DNA of 64,000 nucleotides from Siderastrea siderea (GCA_964030785.1 OZ034979.1:11324883-11388882); one strand, 5' to 3'; shown: positions 12,506 to 24,644, counted from the first letter of the stretch. Notes: generated by a model not told the origin, from the sequence alone. A program made the numbers and translations.

Positions 12506-14850
12506 CTGCGTAGCAGGCGTAAACGGGGCAGTGGAAGGGGAGCGAGAACGCGTGAGAAAAATGGGGGACTGGGAGCTAGGGACGAGGGAACGCCTGCTAC
12601 AAAGACTCCCATTTTTTCATCTCCGCCCACCAATTTTCAGGTAATCCAATTAAGTTAACTGTCAATGCAACCACCAATCAGAAACAGGCGCGCGCTTTTC
12701 TGCATGACTGACTTCACGCAGGAATTCAATACGATGGCCTACAAGGGACACGCTGCAAACGAAAAAGAAACCACGCAAACAAAAAAGGAAACTACGCAAA
12801 CAAAAAAGAAAACCACGCAAACGAAAAAGAAAACAAGCAAAGAAAAAAGAAAACACGCAAAGAAAAAAGAAACTACGCAAACAAAATTAAGAAACCACGC
12901 AAATAAAAATGAAACCACGCAGACAAGAAAGAAACCACGCAAATAAAAAAGAAAACGGAAGTGAAACACAAAACGGAAGTAAATAGGAAAAACGCGTACG
13001 GCCTGAGCTCCAGGCCTCGCAAGCCGCCATGTTTTGTATAAGTTGTGGAGCAAATAATTTCTCAAAGTATGGAGTATTTCTTTCGAATCCCGCAAGCGAA
13101 TCATCCAGCAAGACCATAGGGCTCAAGGAATTTTAAAAAAGAAAGAAACGGAGCGATCGACCCAATTTCAGCCGAAGAAAAAGCTCAAGGCACTGACTAC
13201 GGTGAGCAAGTGGCAGGCCAAGGAAACCGAAGTGTCAATATAGGCTTTTTTGAACTGGAGGCCTCAGGCAATCAGAAGAGATGGCGAGGAAAGACCTCAC
13301 CAGTGAAAGTTTAACCAACAGCAAACCCTCAATGTAGTCTGGATATACTTTGCAGCTTTGGATGTACTTTGGCTGGTTGTGCCTGGTAAGTTAATAACTA
13401 CACTGTGAACAGGGTACAGCAAAACGTATTCCAATCCTTCATGGACCTCTTTGTCGTGATTCCTGTGCTTCGTCACACCTTTATCCAAGGTACACTGAAC
13501 GTATGCTGTTGGTTTAACTTTCACTGGCGAGGTCTTGCCTCGGCATCTCTTCAGATTGCCTGACGCCTCCAGTTTCATGAAGCCTGTATTGACACTTCAG
13601 TTTCCTTGGCCTTCGACTTGCTCACCATACACAGTGTCTTGAGCTATTTCTTAGGTTGAAATCGGGTAGATCGCTCCGTCTCTCTCCTGTTTTGCATTCC
13701 TTGAACCCTATGGTCTTGCTAGATGATTCGCTTGTGGGATTCGAAAGAAATACTCCATACTTTGAGCAATTATTTGTCCCACAACTCATACGAAGCGCCA
13801 GGCCTCGCAGCTTGCGAGGCCTGGAGCATTTTTCTTATTTTCATTTCCGTTTTTCTTTTTTGTTTGCGTGGTTCCATTTTTATTTGCGTGGTTTCTTTTT
13901 TATATGCGTGTTTTCTTTTTGATTTGCTTGTTTTCTTTTTTGTTTGCGTGTTTTCTTTTTTATTTGCTTGTTTTCTTTTTTGTTTGCGTGGTTTCTTTTT
14001 TGTTTGCAGCGTGTCCCTTGTAGGCCATCGTAATTCAAAGAAGCGTGTGAAAATAAAGTTAGGATGAGAACTTTTTGCGAATCAAAGAGCGACTTATATT
14101 GAACGACACTCAATTGTGCTTATTTTCGAAATAACAGACACGGAACTTTTTAAAATAAAACGATTTATTAAGATAAACTGCTCTTTGCTTCTAAAAACCA
14201 AACGCGTTCAATTTTCGCTTTTAGGAAAGGTAAGCTTATTTTAAAACACGCAAGCGAAAAACCGCGATACATTTTGAACGGCATTTATTGACCGAACTTC
14301 ACGCTTTTCAAAAGTTACGCGAAAGCCATAATATGAAGAATCGGACAATTAAAATAAACATTTCAACACAAATTTACAATCAAAAATGTAATTTACTTTA
14401 CCATGGATCAACAGCTTGAGTGATTTCTTGCAAAGGCAGATTTCTCTTTAAAACAACCGTCTGTTCTCAAATAATAATATTTTCTTCGCTTTTAGTTCTC
14501 TGAATTCCACTGTTTAAGGTGTCAAGCCTTTCTTAGGGCTTCTTCTTCGATTTATAGTTCTCAAAAGGCGAGTCTTCATTCCAATAACGGGATATTTACA
14601 GTGCCTTGAAATTCACGCGTGAAACGGTGCAATGCTTTTTTGAAATCTTCTCTGACAATGACAAAATCTCGTCTTATTACGTCATTCCCGTGGGACTTAC
14701 TGTCAAAAATTAACCGATCCGGCCGCAGAAATGAAAAAATGGGGGTCTTTGTGGCAGGCGTTCCCTCGTCCCTAGCCCCCAGTCCCCCATTTTTTCCCGC
14801 GTTCTTGCTCCCCTTCCCCTTCCCCGTTTACGCCTGCTACGCAGGCTAGT
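12506..14850. mobile_element. foldback element A with tandem-repeat arms (about 2.3 kb)
   Basis: The ends are inverted copies: GCCTGCGTAGCAGGCGTAAA at the left and TTTACGCCTGCTACGCAGGC at the right, followed inward by GGGGGACTGGGAGCTAGGGAC-type sequence. Inside each arm is an array of about 20-bp units (AAACCACGCAAACAAAAAAG) at 12768-12950 and, inverted, at 13850-14010. A third inverted pair (CACCAGTGAAAGTTTAACC) flanks the centre at 13300-13520. The open frames across the arrays (lysine/threonine- or phenylalanine/valine-rich) are repeat artefacts. There is no transposase. Confidence 0.75.
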
Positions 14851-14942
14851 AACAAAGCATAAGTCCGCAGTTGACGAAGGACAAAACATCTTAATCATCT
14901 ATAATGTGGCGCAAAAGCATTGACATCTGAAATATAATTAAG

Positions 14943-16255
14943 GATGTTACTAAAACGCAGAATGGGGAATGGAGAATGGAGAATGGAGAATGGGAATGGG
15001 CAATGGGCAATGGGGAATGAGGAATGGAGAATGAGAAATTTTGGTCAGCGGTAATACCTAAGAATTAAGTTGGAGTCTGCGCAGAACGGCAAAGAGACGA
15101 GGACTGCACGTGGAAAGCGACAGATGGAAGGTAAGAATATTTATCTATCAGTTTTCCCAAGTTTTTGGGATTATTGAGTTTCTGTATATCAAAATTAACC
15201 AATTTGATTTGCAGGTAATGAGAGTGACGATAATGTTAAGAATCACGAGTGAATCGTTATCCACAGGTTGGTGTAAAAAGATTCGTATCACTTTGATTAC
15301 AGTCGCTTGGAGTGTTATTATTAAAACTACGAGTAAATGTTCTTTGTATTTTGTCGTTTTAGCGACGAACCAGTGACAGAAGATGATTCTATGTTTGCAA
15401 CTGGTGAGAACGAATCTTTGTATAAGGTATAAAAACGTGGAATACGATTTGAAAATTTAAACCTACCGCTGCTGAATTGAATTGATTTTAATGGCGCTCA
15501 TATTTGAGTTACAATCTAGATTCATTTATGGTTTGCAGAAAGAACTGAGTGAAGTGACTAGAATATTGAGCTATTCTGCCTGTCTATTCTCCATGCCTCT
15601 TCTCTGGGGTATTTTCTGCTTAATTGAAGAACAGCTGAACATTGCATTCACTTCCTTCAGTTCTTTCTACAAACCATAAATGAATCTAGATATTGTAACT
15701 CAAGTGTGAACGCCAATAAAATCAATTCAAAATTCGATGGCAAGTGCTGTAAGCAGTTAAGCAGCGGTCGGTTTAAATTTTACCTTAAACAAAGATCATT
15801 CTCACCAGTTGCAAACATAGAGAAACATCCTCTGTCACTGGTTCTTCGCTAAAACGTCAAAATAACAGAGAACATTTAAGTTATTCGTTGTCTTTACCAG
15901 TTAACACACGAAGCGACTGTACTCAAAGTAATGCGAATGTTTTTATACCAACCTGTCGATAACGATAAACTCGTGATCCTTACTTTATCGTCACTCTCAT
16001 TACTTGCAAATCAATAGTTTTGGTTAATTTTAGTAAACGGAAAATCGATCATTCCAAACTGACTCTGGGAAAAATGACAGATAAGTATTCTTACCTTCCA
16101 TCTTTCGCTTACAACGTGCAGTCCTCGTCTCTTTGCCGCACTGCGCAGACTCCAACTAAATTTTTGAGGTATTACCGCTGACCAATAATTCTCATTCCCC
16201 ATTCCCTATTCCCCATTCCCCATTCCCCATTCCTCGTTTTAGTAACATCCATATA
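14943..16255. mobile_element. foldback element B (about 1.3 kb, non-autonomous)
   Basis: The left end begins GGATGTTACTAAAACG and the right end finishes CGTTTTAGTAACATCC, an inverted pair. The arms contain minisatellite-like GGAATGGGGAATGGAGAAT units and continue inward through GGTCAGCGGTAATACC, GAGTCTGCGCAG and GGTAAGAATA. Near the centre, CTAGATTCATTTATGGTTTG at 15517-15536 is mirrored at about 15669-15690. No transposase is encoded. A related single arm lies at 4480-4660. Confidence 0.75.
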
Positions 16256-16424
16256 ATTAAGGTTGACTGTCTTGTTTTTTTTAGCTCAATTTAAACTACT
16301 TTGGCAATTTTTTAAATATTTTGTGTGTAGTACGGTGTGACGGCTTCTCAGTAGAAATCCACACCCGAGGCCGCAGCTATCGCTTCAGTAGACGACTACG
16401 TCGAGGACGATTGGACTTTTTTCG

Positions 16425-17600
16425 TAAACAACAAAGCGATTGCAACTGGAAAACAACAATATTTAAGTCACTTTTAAAATAAGACAAAAGAAATTATACT
16501 TCGCAAGGAAAACAAGAGCGATCGGTGATTCTTTCAACAAATTAACAGTGGCGTATTTTGTATAGGACCACGTAGGATGTAACCTTTCTATTGTTTATCC
16601 ACGTTTGGCAAACTTCACCCCCTGATGTTTTATTGTAGTCTTCACAATACGCCACTGGTTTAGCCTTAAATTCATTGACGCGCTTTATTCCTTAACAAGC
16701 TGCTAAAAAAACTGGTGTTGAATTAATAGACACACAGAATACAAGTTTGCCTGTTTTTTTCTTTTAATTTGAAAAACGAAACATGAGGCGATCTTTCACA
16801 CTTTTACAAACATAATATGGTGGGAAGATTTCCTTTGGACATCTGAACGTACAGCAGGACCATTTGTTTTCAAGCAAAGGAGACAAAATTGCCATTGTTT
16901 GATAGAATAGGTAAATTAGTGAAAAAGAATCATTAATCTGTGAAAGTGGCCACAAAACTGGTAACAAAAAGGTTGGAAATTGTCTTCTATGTCATTTTAT
17001 AAAGTGTAAAAAACTAAACAATGTAAACAAACAAACAGAATTCAAACAGTATTATATTACAGAATGACACTGCTTTACAGCTTCCCGAGCAAGTAACACT
17101 TTACGCCACTGGTTTAGCCCTAAATTTATCCATGCGGCGCTTTATTCCTTAACAAGCTGTGAAAAACTGTTGCCAAATCAGTAGACGCGTAGAATTTGAC
17201 TTTGTCAATAAATTACGAAAGTGTTATCATTCAAAACATATAAAAACTTTTAAGCAGTACTTTCGTGTAATATTATTTGTTTGTTTTAGATTTGAAAAAT
17301 GAAATCTGAGGCGCTCTCCCACACGTTTGGTGCCAGTTTTTGTCCCTATTGTTTGGCAAACTTCCCACTGATGTTTGATTGTATTCTTCGAAATACACCA
17401 CTTGTTTAGCGTTAAATTCAATGATGCGCTTTACTAGTTAGCAAGCTGCGAAACAACTGGTGTCGAACTCTTGCAGCGCAGATATGTGGACTGCCAACTT
17501 GGCAAGTATTCTTCCTATTGTTACCACTATCCTATATCATCTGTGAGGTGTGTAAAGGCATTCAGTTATCAATGCTGGTTTTGCAGTAAACTGAAGGTAA
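16425..17600. repeat. right arm of the 8-kb inverted-repeat complex
   Basis: Inverse counterpart of 9400-10200, interrupted at 16790-17090 by another copy of the repeat seen at 11224-11400 and 11930-12180. Together with the two foldback elements in the middle, this makes a nested palindromic region of about 8.2 kb. Confidence 0.65.
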
Positions 17601-19481
17601 GACTTTTCTTTCTTTTCCACTTAATAAGACTTTCTTAGAAGAGTTGTGATCCTTGAATACTATTTTTCGATTGTTAATATTGTTTACTAACAAATTTTTA
17701 AACAACAGTTGTTATGGGAATATGATCTTTATTTGCTAAAAAATACTTGTGTCTATTGTTTCCACTAGTGTGCTGAGGTATTCAAATATCAAGGTTTTTG
17801 CAGTCGAGGTAAGCTACTTCTCGTAAAACGTTTATACTACCGTATTAACGCCTTTCATTCTCCCAGGCTTAGAATTCAGAAAAATGGTCAAAAAGGACCT
17901 GTAAGATTTGAGGGATTCAAAGGATACATGAGTCGTGTGCGAAATCGAGAAAGGTAAAAAAAAAAGGTTTTGTGGTCAATAACACATGCGGTAAACTTAC
18001 TGTATAACAAACAAGCGAAATTAAGTACCTTTACACTATTTTCTGTGGATTTTGGTTTTTTTTTCTCCCTTTTTTTTCTTGGCGACATTTTAACGATGTG
18101 AGAAAATAAGAAATTTCATAAAAACGAAACTGAGTAAAAGATAAAAGGTTATTCGTTGCAGTTAAGTAATCTGTGGCCACATTTTCGCCGTCTTACAGTT
18201 CTACGAAAGTTTCGTCTTAGTAGGTTGTTCAAGGTCACTAGATGATATCCTGTGGGGGTGGGGAAGGGATTGAGCTTATATTTTGACCATGGTTTCCTTG
18301 GAGACTCAGGGATCAGAGGCATATTGCAATGGCTCCACCACGCTTATTTGGAGGTTTTCAGGCATCCTTTGAAAAATGGTGCCCCGACTGACTGTTGTAT
18401 GCAACAATTTTTAAAAGGGGTTTTAGACATTATAAGGATTAAAAGGCAAACCTCAATTCAAATGGACTTGAAATTTGAGGGCTCAAAGCAACGAATTAAC
18501 TGTTCCAGGACAGAGGTTAGCATTTTCGTCAAAGAGAAGACTTATCCGAATGTTGGCAACTGAAAAATGAGACATACATTTCATTTCGGGCCTTGGACTT
18601 CCGTAGCCTTTTGTAGATAAAACAAGAAAGTTAATTTCCGTCGAAAATTACATGCATGATAATGAATTTATTTGGTTATGAAAAGTCTGTCATAAAGTTG
18701 GGCCTTTTAATTTAGTTCATGTATTTGTAATCTATCTAGCTCATATAAAGAGGGAACAAAAACGATAGAATCTGCACTTGGTCAATTTCGTCGAGTCAAA
18801 ACAAGCAGTTAAAACAAGCTTAGGCTTCAACGAAATATTGTGGAAAAGATTCGTTCAAGAGAAACCTTAACCCTGGGTATTTAGTTAGGGATCACCTTTC
18901 GACAAGTAGTTGTGCAAATATACAGGTAACCAAATTACTTACGGCCTTTTCTAACGGCATTTCTTGCTGTATTGCTGTATATTATATTATAGCAGATGTC
19001 AGAGGTTTAATTATAGCAACTACGATTTGGTTTGAAGTTCTAGTGGGTTTTCAATTTTGCAATATGTATTTTTTGCTATTTCGAAACAGAAATTTGGTAG
19101 CTTTTGTACCTGATGGCTCACAAATTAACTCGAGCTTGTAAGGGCCCTTTTTTGATAAACCACGTGTTTTTTGTTTTTGATAGAAATACCACTTTATTGC
19201 TAATGGGAACCATTGTCCCCTGCTACCCAAGTTACCTCCTTGAAAATAGGCCCAAAATCCAGTGCATCGCTGATCACGGATTGGGCTGGAAGAGAGGAAA
19301 AGTATAGAAGACGGTTCGTTAAATACTCTTGGAGAAAGGAGAGAACCAACAATAAATTGAACCCCAAATATTGTGTGTGTAAACCAGTTTTGCTTTATTT
19401 TGTGTCATCTTATCTTATCTTGTTTTAATTTAATTTCATTTAATTTTATTTTATTTCTTCGTAATCGCTCTCTCAGATAAC
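17601..19481. other. host intergenic DNA upstream of the Cys-rich gene
   Basis: No supportable gene. Open frames at 18252-18563 and 19104-19307 show no recognisable domain and no splice or promoter context. The last part (19360-19470) is the AT-rich leader of the gene starting at 19482. Confidence 0.4.
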
Positions 19482-21280
19482 ATGGCTTTCAAGGTCATCT
19501 GTGCTATTTTACTATTGTCCGTGACATTTTTGTCGGCTCAAGCTAAAGACAAGAAGAAGCATCATGGAAAGCAACACGGTAAGTTGAGGTGGACGGGGAG
19601 CCGTAAACCCAGGGGATAGGGAGGGGAGGGGGGCAAAGGAGTGGGGGGGGGAGTACAACAGCATGTTATTTCTGAAACGGTAGCTGAAAGCAGGAGATCA
19701 GAACTATGCACTGTTTACTAGAGTAATGCGCCGATCAATTCGAAACTTCAACATCCCCCCCCGGGCATATTCCGGGCATTTGACTGAGCATCGTGCCCGG
19801 GGAGGGGGGGATTTGAACGTTGCGTTGGAAGGGTGGGGAATTTGAGCCGGATTTATCTCTTGTTCTGATGTAATACGCCCATGAGTTTTTTCGGTTTTTG
19901 CAGGGTTTGACGGATTTACAAGATAGAATTTCGCCTTTGATAGTGAATAACTCTTTCAAAAGGGTCTTTATAAGAAGTCTGAAGGTGTCATTACGGCATA
20001 TCTCTCTCTGAAAGGCGGGTAAAGCGTTTGATTGAAGACGAAATTTGTCTTTGAGGAGCGGTTGTTCAGTACTAATTGGTGGGGCATTTGAATGGCTTTT
20101 TTGCCCCGAGGGGAGGGAATTTGAACAAGCCAATCTTCGAAAGTTCAAATGCCCGGGGCGTAGCCCGGGGGGGGGGGATGTTGAACTTTCGAATTGATCG
20201 GCGCATAAACCCTGCGTCTGTCAAAAAATAGTGAACTCAGTGCTCTTCTTCAGGGTGACTAAAAACCGTGACAAGGATCATATTACAATATTCAATCGGT
20301 AGAATTCAAAATTACGTTTTTACGCACATGCAACTAACAAAATACTGTTAGCACGCGCGTGTAACCGCGCGTGACTTTTTGAGCGTAAAAACCGTCATTA
20401 TCATTGAGACCATGAGGTGCCCTTCTTCTCTCGCAATTCCTTTTCTTCCTTGACACGGTCTATAAGCTGTATGGTCATGTCCTTCAAACCCCTGTGTCCG
20501 TTACTGTTAAAGTGTCGATAAATCATTTCACCTTTCCCTCTTTGATCCGCGTTTAAATTTCCATAGGCATTGACCCTGCTTTGGTGTTTGTTGAATCAGG
20601 TCCTAAACCTAGTTGTTGCAGGTTTAAAAATTTTGTGGAGGGGATTAGATTTAGGGAAGTTATCTGGTACAATCCACCGTACAGTAAAAACGTAGAAACA
20701 AACATTGGAAAATGCTCCTTTTGCACTTCCCTAAATCTAATCCCCTCCACAAAATTTTTAACCGAAACACGATTTAATTAATCTATAGCTACATGCCTAA
20801 TATGAAAACCATCATATCAAACCATAACAAATCTGTATTAAGCAAATCAGAACAAAGTGATGAAGTAAAAAATTGTAACTGTCGGAATCCTAACGCCTGC
20901 CCCATGGACGGGAATTGCAACGGCCAGAACACTATATATCAAGCGAAAATACACATCGACTACTAAGAAGACATACATCGGACTTTCATCATCATCGTTA
21001 ATTTTCTTATTATTATTTTACAGATGTTGAAGTTGTACCAGTTCACTTCGACTCTATAACATACCTAGGTGACGAAAAAACATGCACAGACTATAACAGA
21101 AAGGACCCTGCTGTGCCGTGGTGTAATTGCCCGTTTGTCCTTTGTACTGGAGCTCAGCAATGCCTTCAGATGAACTTCGCAGGTTCAGAAGACATTTCTT
21201 GCTACTTACATCATACTAACATTGACTACACAGCGGATTTAACAAGGGCGGATTGCTCCTGCAGATATGATAAGAAGTAA
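19482..21280 (+). CDS. eight-cysteine secreted peptide (paralogue B), two exons
   Basis: Exon 1 is 19482-19578 and exon 2 is 21024-21280. The donor is ACG|GTAAGT and the acceptor TTTTACAG; the junction is phase 1. Exon 1 encodes a clear signal peptide (hydrophobic [17 protein letters not shown]) followed by a Lys/His-rich stretch ([11 protein letters not shown]), plausibly a propeptide. Exon 2 encodes the mature domain with eight cysteines, C-x12-C-x-C-x4-C-x5-C-x12-C-x17-C-x-C, containing CPFVLCTGA. The product is about 117 residues; AATAAA follows at 21363. Paralogue A at 5720-5973 lies about 14 kb away on the other strand, so this is a small family. The intron holds a MITE and a retroelement scrap. 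Function is not recognised; a secreted effector or matrix peptide is possible. Confidence 0.8.
19727..20205. mobile_element. MITE in the intron of the Cys-rich gene
   Basis: Terminal inverted repeats start TGCGCCGATCAATTCGAAA and end with the reverse complement, continuing through TTCAACAT into runs of C/G. TAA on both sides is a candidate target duplication, which would fit a PIF/Harbinger-type MITE (inference). The open frame 19735-20148 on the minus strand is only a consequence of the repeat. Confidence 0.75.
20621..20763. mobile_element. short inverted repeat enclosing a retroelement-like scrap
   Basis: Arms 20621-20660 and 20725-20763 are near-perfect inverted copies (one-base length difference; core GGAGGGGATTAGATTTAGGG). 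The roughly 60 bp between them translate on the plus strand as [17 protein letters not shown]. From memory this resembles a conserved string in reverse-transcriptase proteins of cnidarian retroelements. Too short to classify. Confidence 0.45.
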
Positions 21281-23098
21281 AATATATAAAAGCACAACGT
21301 GAAGTAATGTTATAATGCAAAACAGTTTCATTTATAATGTTACTCTGAGACAAGAGTTGTGAAATAAAGTTCCATGAACAAATTTTACTTTACATTTGTT
21401 GACAATAATGACAACATGTGAGGCCTTCAGTGGTACGTCCAGTCTTACCTGAAGTGTTGGATGATGGATTTAAAATAATTCGTTCTCGCACCTTGGGACC
21501 AGCCCCTAAATTCTGAATCTATGGAGTGTTCGTTAGAAACGTATTTTATTTGCTCTATATCTCCCCCTGTGTTCCAAGCTTCAGCGAAGAGCTAACGCGC
21601 GAAACGTGGGTCTTGGCATTTCTTTGCAGTGGCCTAAATATGCAACGGTCAATTCCAGCTGCGCCCATGCCCCCCCCCCTCCACCGGGCTAACCCCCGGG
21701 CATTAGCTTTTATTTTTTCTTTGATGGCAAATTCCCGGGGGTGGGGACACTTAAGCTGCCAAATGCCCCGCGGTGGGGACGAAGGAAGAGAGCAAATGCC
21801 CCGTCCCCCAGGATCGTACGTCCCCAATCAACACTGCAGCAGTTTTCATTCATTGCACAATAGTGCCACTTTTAGTATTTTAATGTGTGACTTTTCGTTT
21901 CTGTAGGCCTGCCTCAGTGATCTGCCTCTCCGTCTTCTAGTTGTTTGTAATGGCTCTATCCGATGTTAATTCTATGTTTTCACCGTCTAAACAGGGTTTA
22001 CGGTAAATGACTTTACGTGGTTTTGGGGTTGACCCACTTCAAGATCATTCAAATAAGTGGTTTAGGGGTTTAGGGGTTTTAGAAGAAAATTTAAAAGATC
22101 TTCAGAAATCAGTATGACACACTATAGTTAGGGATTCTTCGATCGCAGACTGTTGAGTTAACGTAGCGCGTTACGTTAAGCCAAGTTTGCGAGAACAGGT
22201 GTTAAGGACGGTACCTGTTAATACAGAAGTATTTTCGCAAAGGTTATGACTATGGGGAAAAGCAGATCTTAGCAAGGGTTATTGGAATCTAAAAAGAAAA
22301 TGTGGGTAGCCGCGCATTTGTCAGAGATAATTAAGGAATCATAATTTTAAAAAAGCTTTAAAATACAAAAAATGTATGGCAATTTCTTTCCAGATTTAAT
22401 TAAGCTCTATTATCTCTAAAAAATGCGTGGTTACCCCCAATTCCAGGCACCGTTTAAATATTTGAGACACAAAAAGGAAACTGAAACAAACAAAAGACCA
22501 AAAAGTTGAAACATACCTCGTTTGTATGTTTTCCATATAGTTTTTAGGCCGTCTTTTCAGGAGAGATCTTTCAAAACCAAGGCAGGGTTTTAACAAAAGC
22601 GTAGAAAGCGCAGGCGCAGGGACCTTCTAGTGAAAACGACAGCAACACAAACATAAACATGAACGTACGAGGAAGGTACTTAGTATTAGGGAGCTTAAGA
22701 AACCACGACAGCAACACCAAGGAAAACGTCACTTTAAAAATGACTTCCAAATATTTCAAACTTGTTCGCGATAGTTTCAACTCGTTCAAACTGTCTAATG
22801 TAGCCGGACAATCCGGGAGCTGACTCTGTAAGGACGGCGTTACAGTTCAGGTAGAAAAAAGAAAAATCACTGTCCTGTGTTCACGTTCTACATAAAACTT
22901 TGAATTAATTGGTCATTTCACGTTGTTGTTTTGCACGGCAAAGAAATGTACCAAAACCTGTATCGCAGGAGCAGAGTCATTGTTTTGCTAATTAACCTTT
23001 TGTTTTGGACGTTCTCGTCAGCCGTCGCCGTCGTGTTTGCTTAAGTTCCCTATTAATCCTTATGTATCCTCTCTTGTCCTTATCTGGTTTTCACCAAG
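21281..23098. other. host intergenic DNA with repeat debris
   Basis: No supportable gene. 21640-21830 holds a degenerate GC-rich repeat (CCCCCGGGCATT, AAATGCCCCGCGG) of the same style as the MITE at 19727-20205. The rest is AT-rich with short unsupported frames. Confidence 0.4.
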
Positions 23099-23193
23099 CT
23101 CGTTCCCAGAGTCCGCGTTACCCTAGACCAGCGGTCGGGAACGAGCCTCGTTCCCGACCGCTGGTCTAGGGTAACGCGGACTCTGGGAACGAG
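23099..23193. repeat. 95-bp perfect palindrome
   Basis: Arms 23099-23145 and 23147-23193 are exact 47-nt reverse complements around a single C. They begin CTCGTTCCCAGAGTCC and end GGACTCTGGGAACGAG. Expected to form a cruciform or, if transcribed, a very stable hairpin. No gene is attached. Confidence 0.95.
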
Positions 23194-23460
23194 ATTGGGT
23201 TTTCACCAGAAATCACTGCGACATAAGCATAAGCGCATGCTGGTGGTTACGTTAATGTCGCAGGCCATTTTGACGTTGAGATCAGTGAGTGCTGTTATGC
23301 TTCCGCGACCTATGGTGCCTTTCTAGAAGCAATTTGAAGTGCAATTACAAATCGCCTCGTGTGAGCTACCGCTTAATGTGGTGCAGCGGTGAAAGCTGCT
23401 CGGACAGCATGCAATGTGAGTATAAACAGTTTCCTATCGCACATCGTATGCGATCTATTC

Positions 23461-23466
23461 CTACAA
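23461..23466. repeat. target-site duplication, left copy
   Basis: CTACAA directly precedes the left terminus. The identical hexamer follows the right terminus at 45484-45489. Six-bp duplications are typical of Polinton/Maverick integration. Confidence 0.95.
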
Positions 23467-23747
23467 AGTAGTAAATTGGGCTCGTATGGCAGATTTCCTG
23501 GCTTCTGATTGGTCGAGAGCGATCACGTGACCAGAGGAACTTCCGGTGACGTCATAAATCACTTCCGGTGGAAAAAACCGCTGACCAGGTGGAAAAAAAG
23601 GATCGTGGGCTCATACAACCGGAAGTCACGTGATTTTGAATGGGAAACCGCTGGCGAGTGTGAAAAATGGATCGTGGGCTCAAGGGGAAGTAAAACCACT
23701 GAGAAAACGCGGGCTCCAAGTCCAAAGTCCAATTTGGGGAAGAGGGG
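23467..23747. repeat. left terminal inverted repeat (281 bp)
   Basis: Matches the reverse complement of 45203-45483 with one visible difference (A at 23732 versus G). It carries host-type factor motifs: TCACGTGA at 23523-23530 and 23626-23633, ACTTCCGG (ETS type) at 23539-23546 and 23561-23568, CCGGAAGT at 23619-23626, and a perfect CRE TGACGTCA at 23547-23554. The frame crossing it (23509-23763) occurs identically at the other end and is most likely not a gene. Confidence 0.95.
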
Positions 23748-24041
23748 GTGGTCCTTGGAGTGAAAACAACACAATGAATAAATCACGTTTTATTGGTTTG
23801 TTTACAATAACTGAGAAAAAATAGTAGGAGTGTTCCTTAATGTTCAATAGAGGGTCCCCACCATTGTTTTTGACATCGAGTTATTCTTCGCCATTGGTTG
23901 TTGTCACGGATCCATTGTTGTAATTGACGTCGAGGATTTCTGTTCAAAGGTACGGCAAAGGAACTGTAGAATGGGGGTGGTGGTGGTGGCGCCAAATGTT
24001 CTCGATCACAGTGATCACAATCGACGATCTTGTTGGGGCTT
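23748..24041. other. spacer between left TIR and polymerase stop
   Basis: No gene. It contains the polymerase 3' untranslated region. A minus-strand AATAAA at 23788-23793 is the likely polyadenylation signal. Parts of this spacer are duplicated in inverse orientation near the right end (44705-44785). Confidence 0.6.
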
Positions 24042-24644
24042 TCACTGGTAGCCATAGGGGTAGGTCTTGAAGGTGCGTGCATCGATGACTCTTTTGTTGA
24101 AGACTAACTGATAGAACTTACTGCTTGGTTGGGTGTACAGTTGGTAGTTTGTTGGATTCCGTACAATTTGGTGGGAGTTGATCACCTGGTTTTGGCGAGG
24201 GTTGGGAAGGGGTCTTTCTATTTCATCTTGGACATTCTGACGCATGACGTCATAATTGAGTTGGGTGTGTCCTTCACTGTTGAGTCGGAAGCCTCTGACC
24301 TTGCATTCCACTTTTCCTTTATTCGTAGTATACCCGTAGTTCTTGGGTCCTCCGCTGACAAATTCTTGGATGTATTCATCATCAGCTAATTCGGAGGCGA
24401 AGTTCCCTAGATAGGAACCCAAGGCAGGTTGGAATTGAGTGGGTGTTTCCTCCAGGTAGATGACGGAGTCGGTGTCAAAGTAGAGGACTCTTTCCCCTAA
24501 GCGTTCGAGGGCGTCATACAATTTAAGGCGGGCGTGGCAGGTGGTGAAGCAGGCCACAAAAATGTTGAGGTTGGGTGAGACGCGGATGTCCTCTTTTTGA
24601 TTTTGGTAATGGACTTCCACAGTTTGGTCATTGATCACGGACAC
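24042..24644 (-). pseudogene. POLB: family-B DNA polymerase, C-terminal part after frameshift
   Basis: Downstream portion of the element polymerase, about 200 residues, in a different frame from the upstream 1189-residue portion. It carries motif C, the metal-binding YFDTDS at about residues 55-60 of this frame, followed by the thumb region and a C-terminus ending YPYGYQ. It opens with GTG at 24644, not ATG, so it is not an independent gene. It overlaps the upstream frame's stop by about ten bases; one base gained or lost near 24642-24660 separates them. Without this part the polymerase lacks the second catalytic aspartates. Assembly error, recent mutation and frameshifting remain possible; I see no classic slippery heptamer at the junction. 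Confidence 0.9.

Noticed and set aside
12665..14113. Lys/Thr-rich and Phe/Val-rich frames
   Set aside because: Translation of the 20-bp tandem arrays in foldback element A.
23509..23763. 84-residue frame in the left TIR (and its twin at 45172-45441)
   Set aside because: Present only because the TIR is duplicated; content is transcription-factor motifs, with no TATA box or coding signature.
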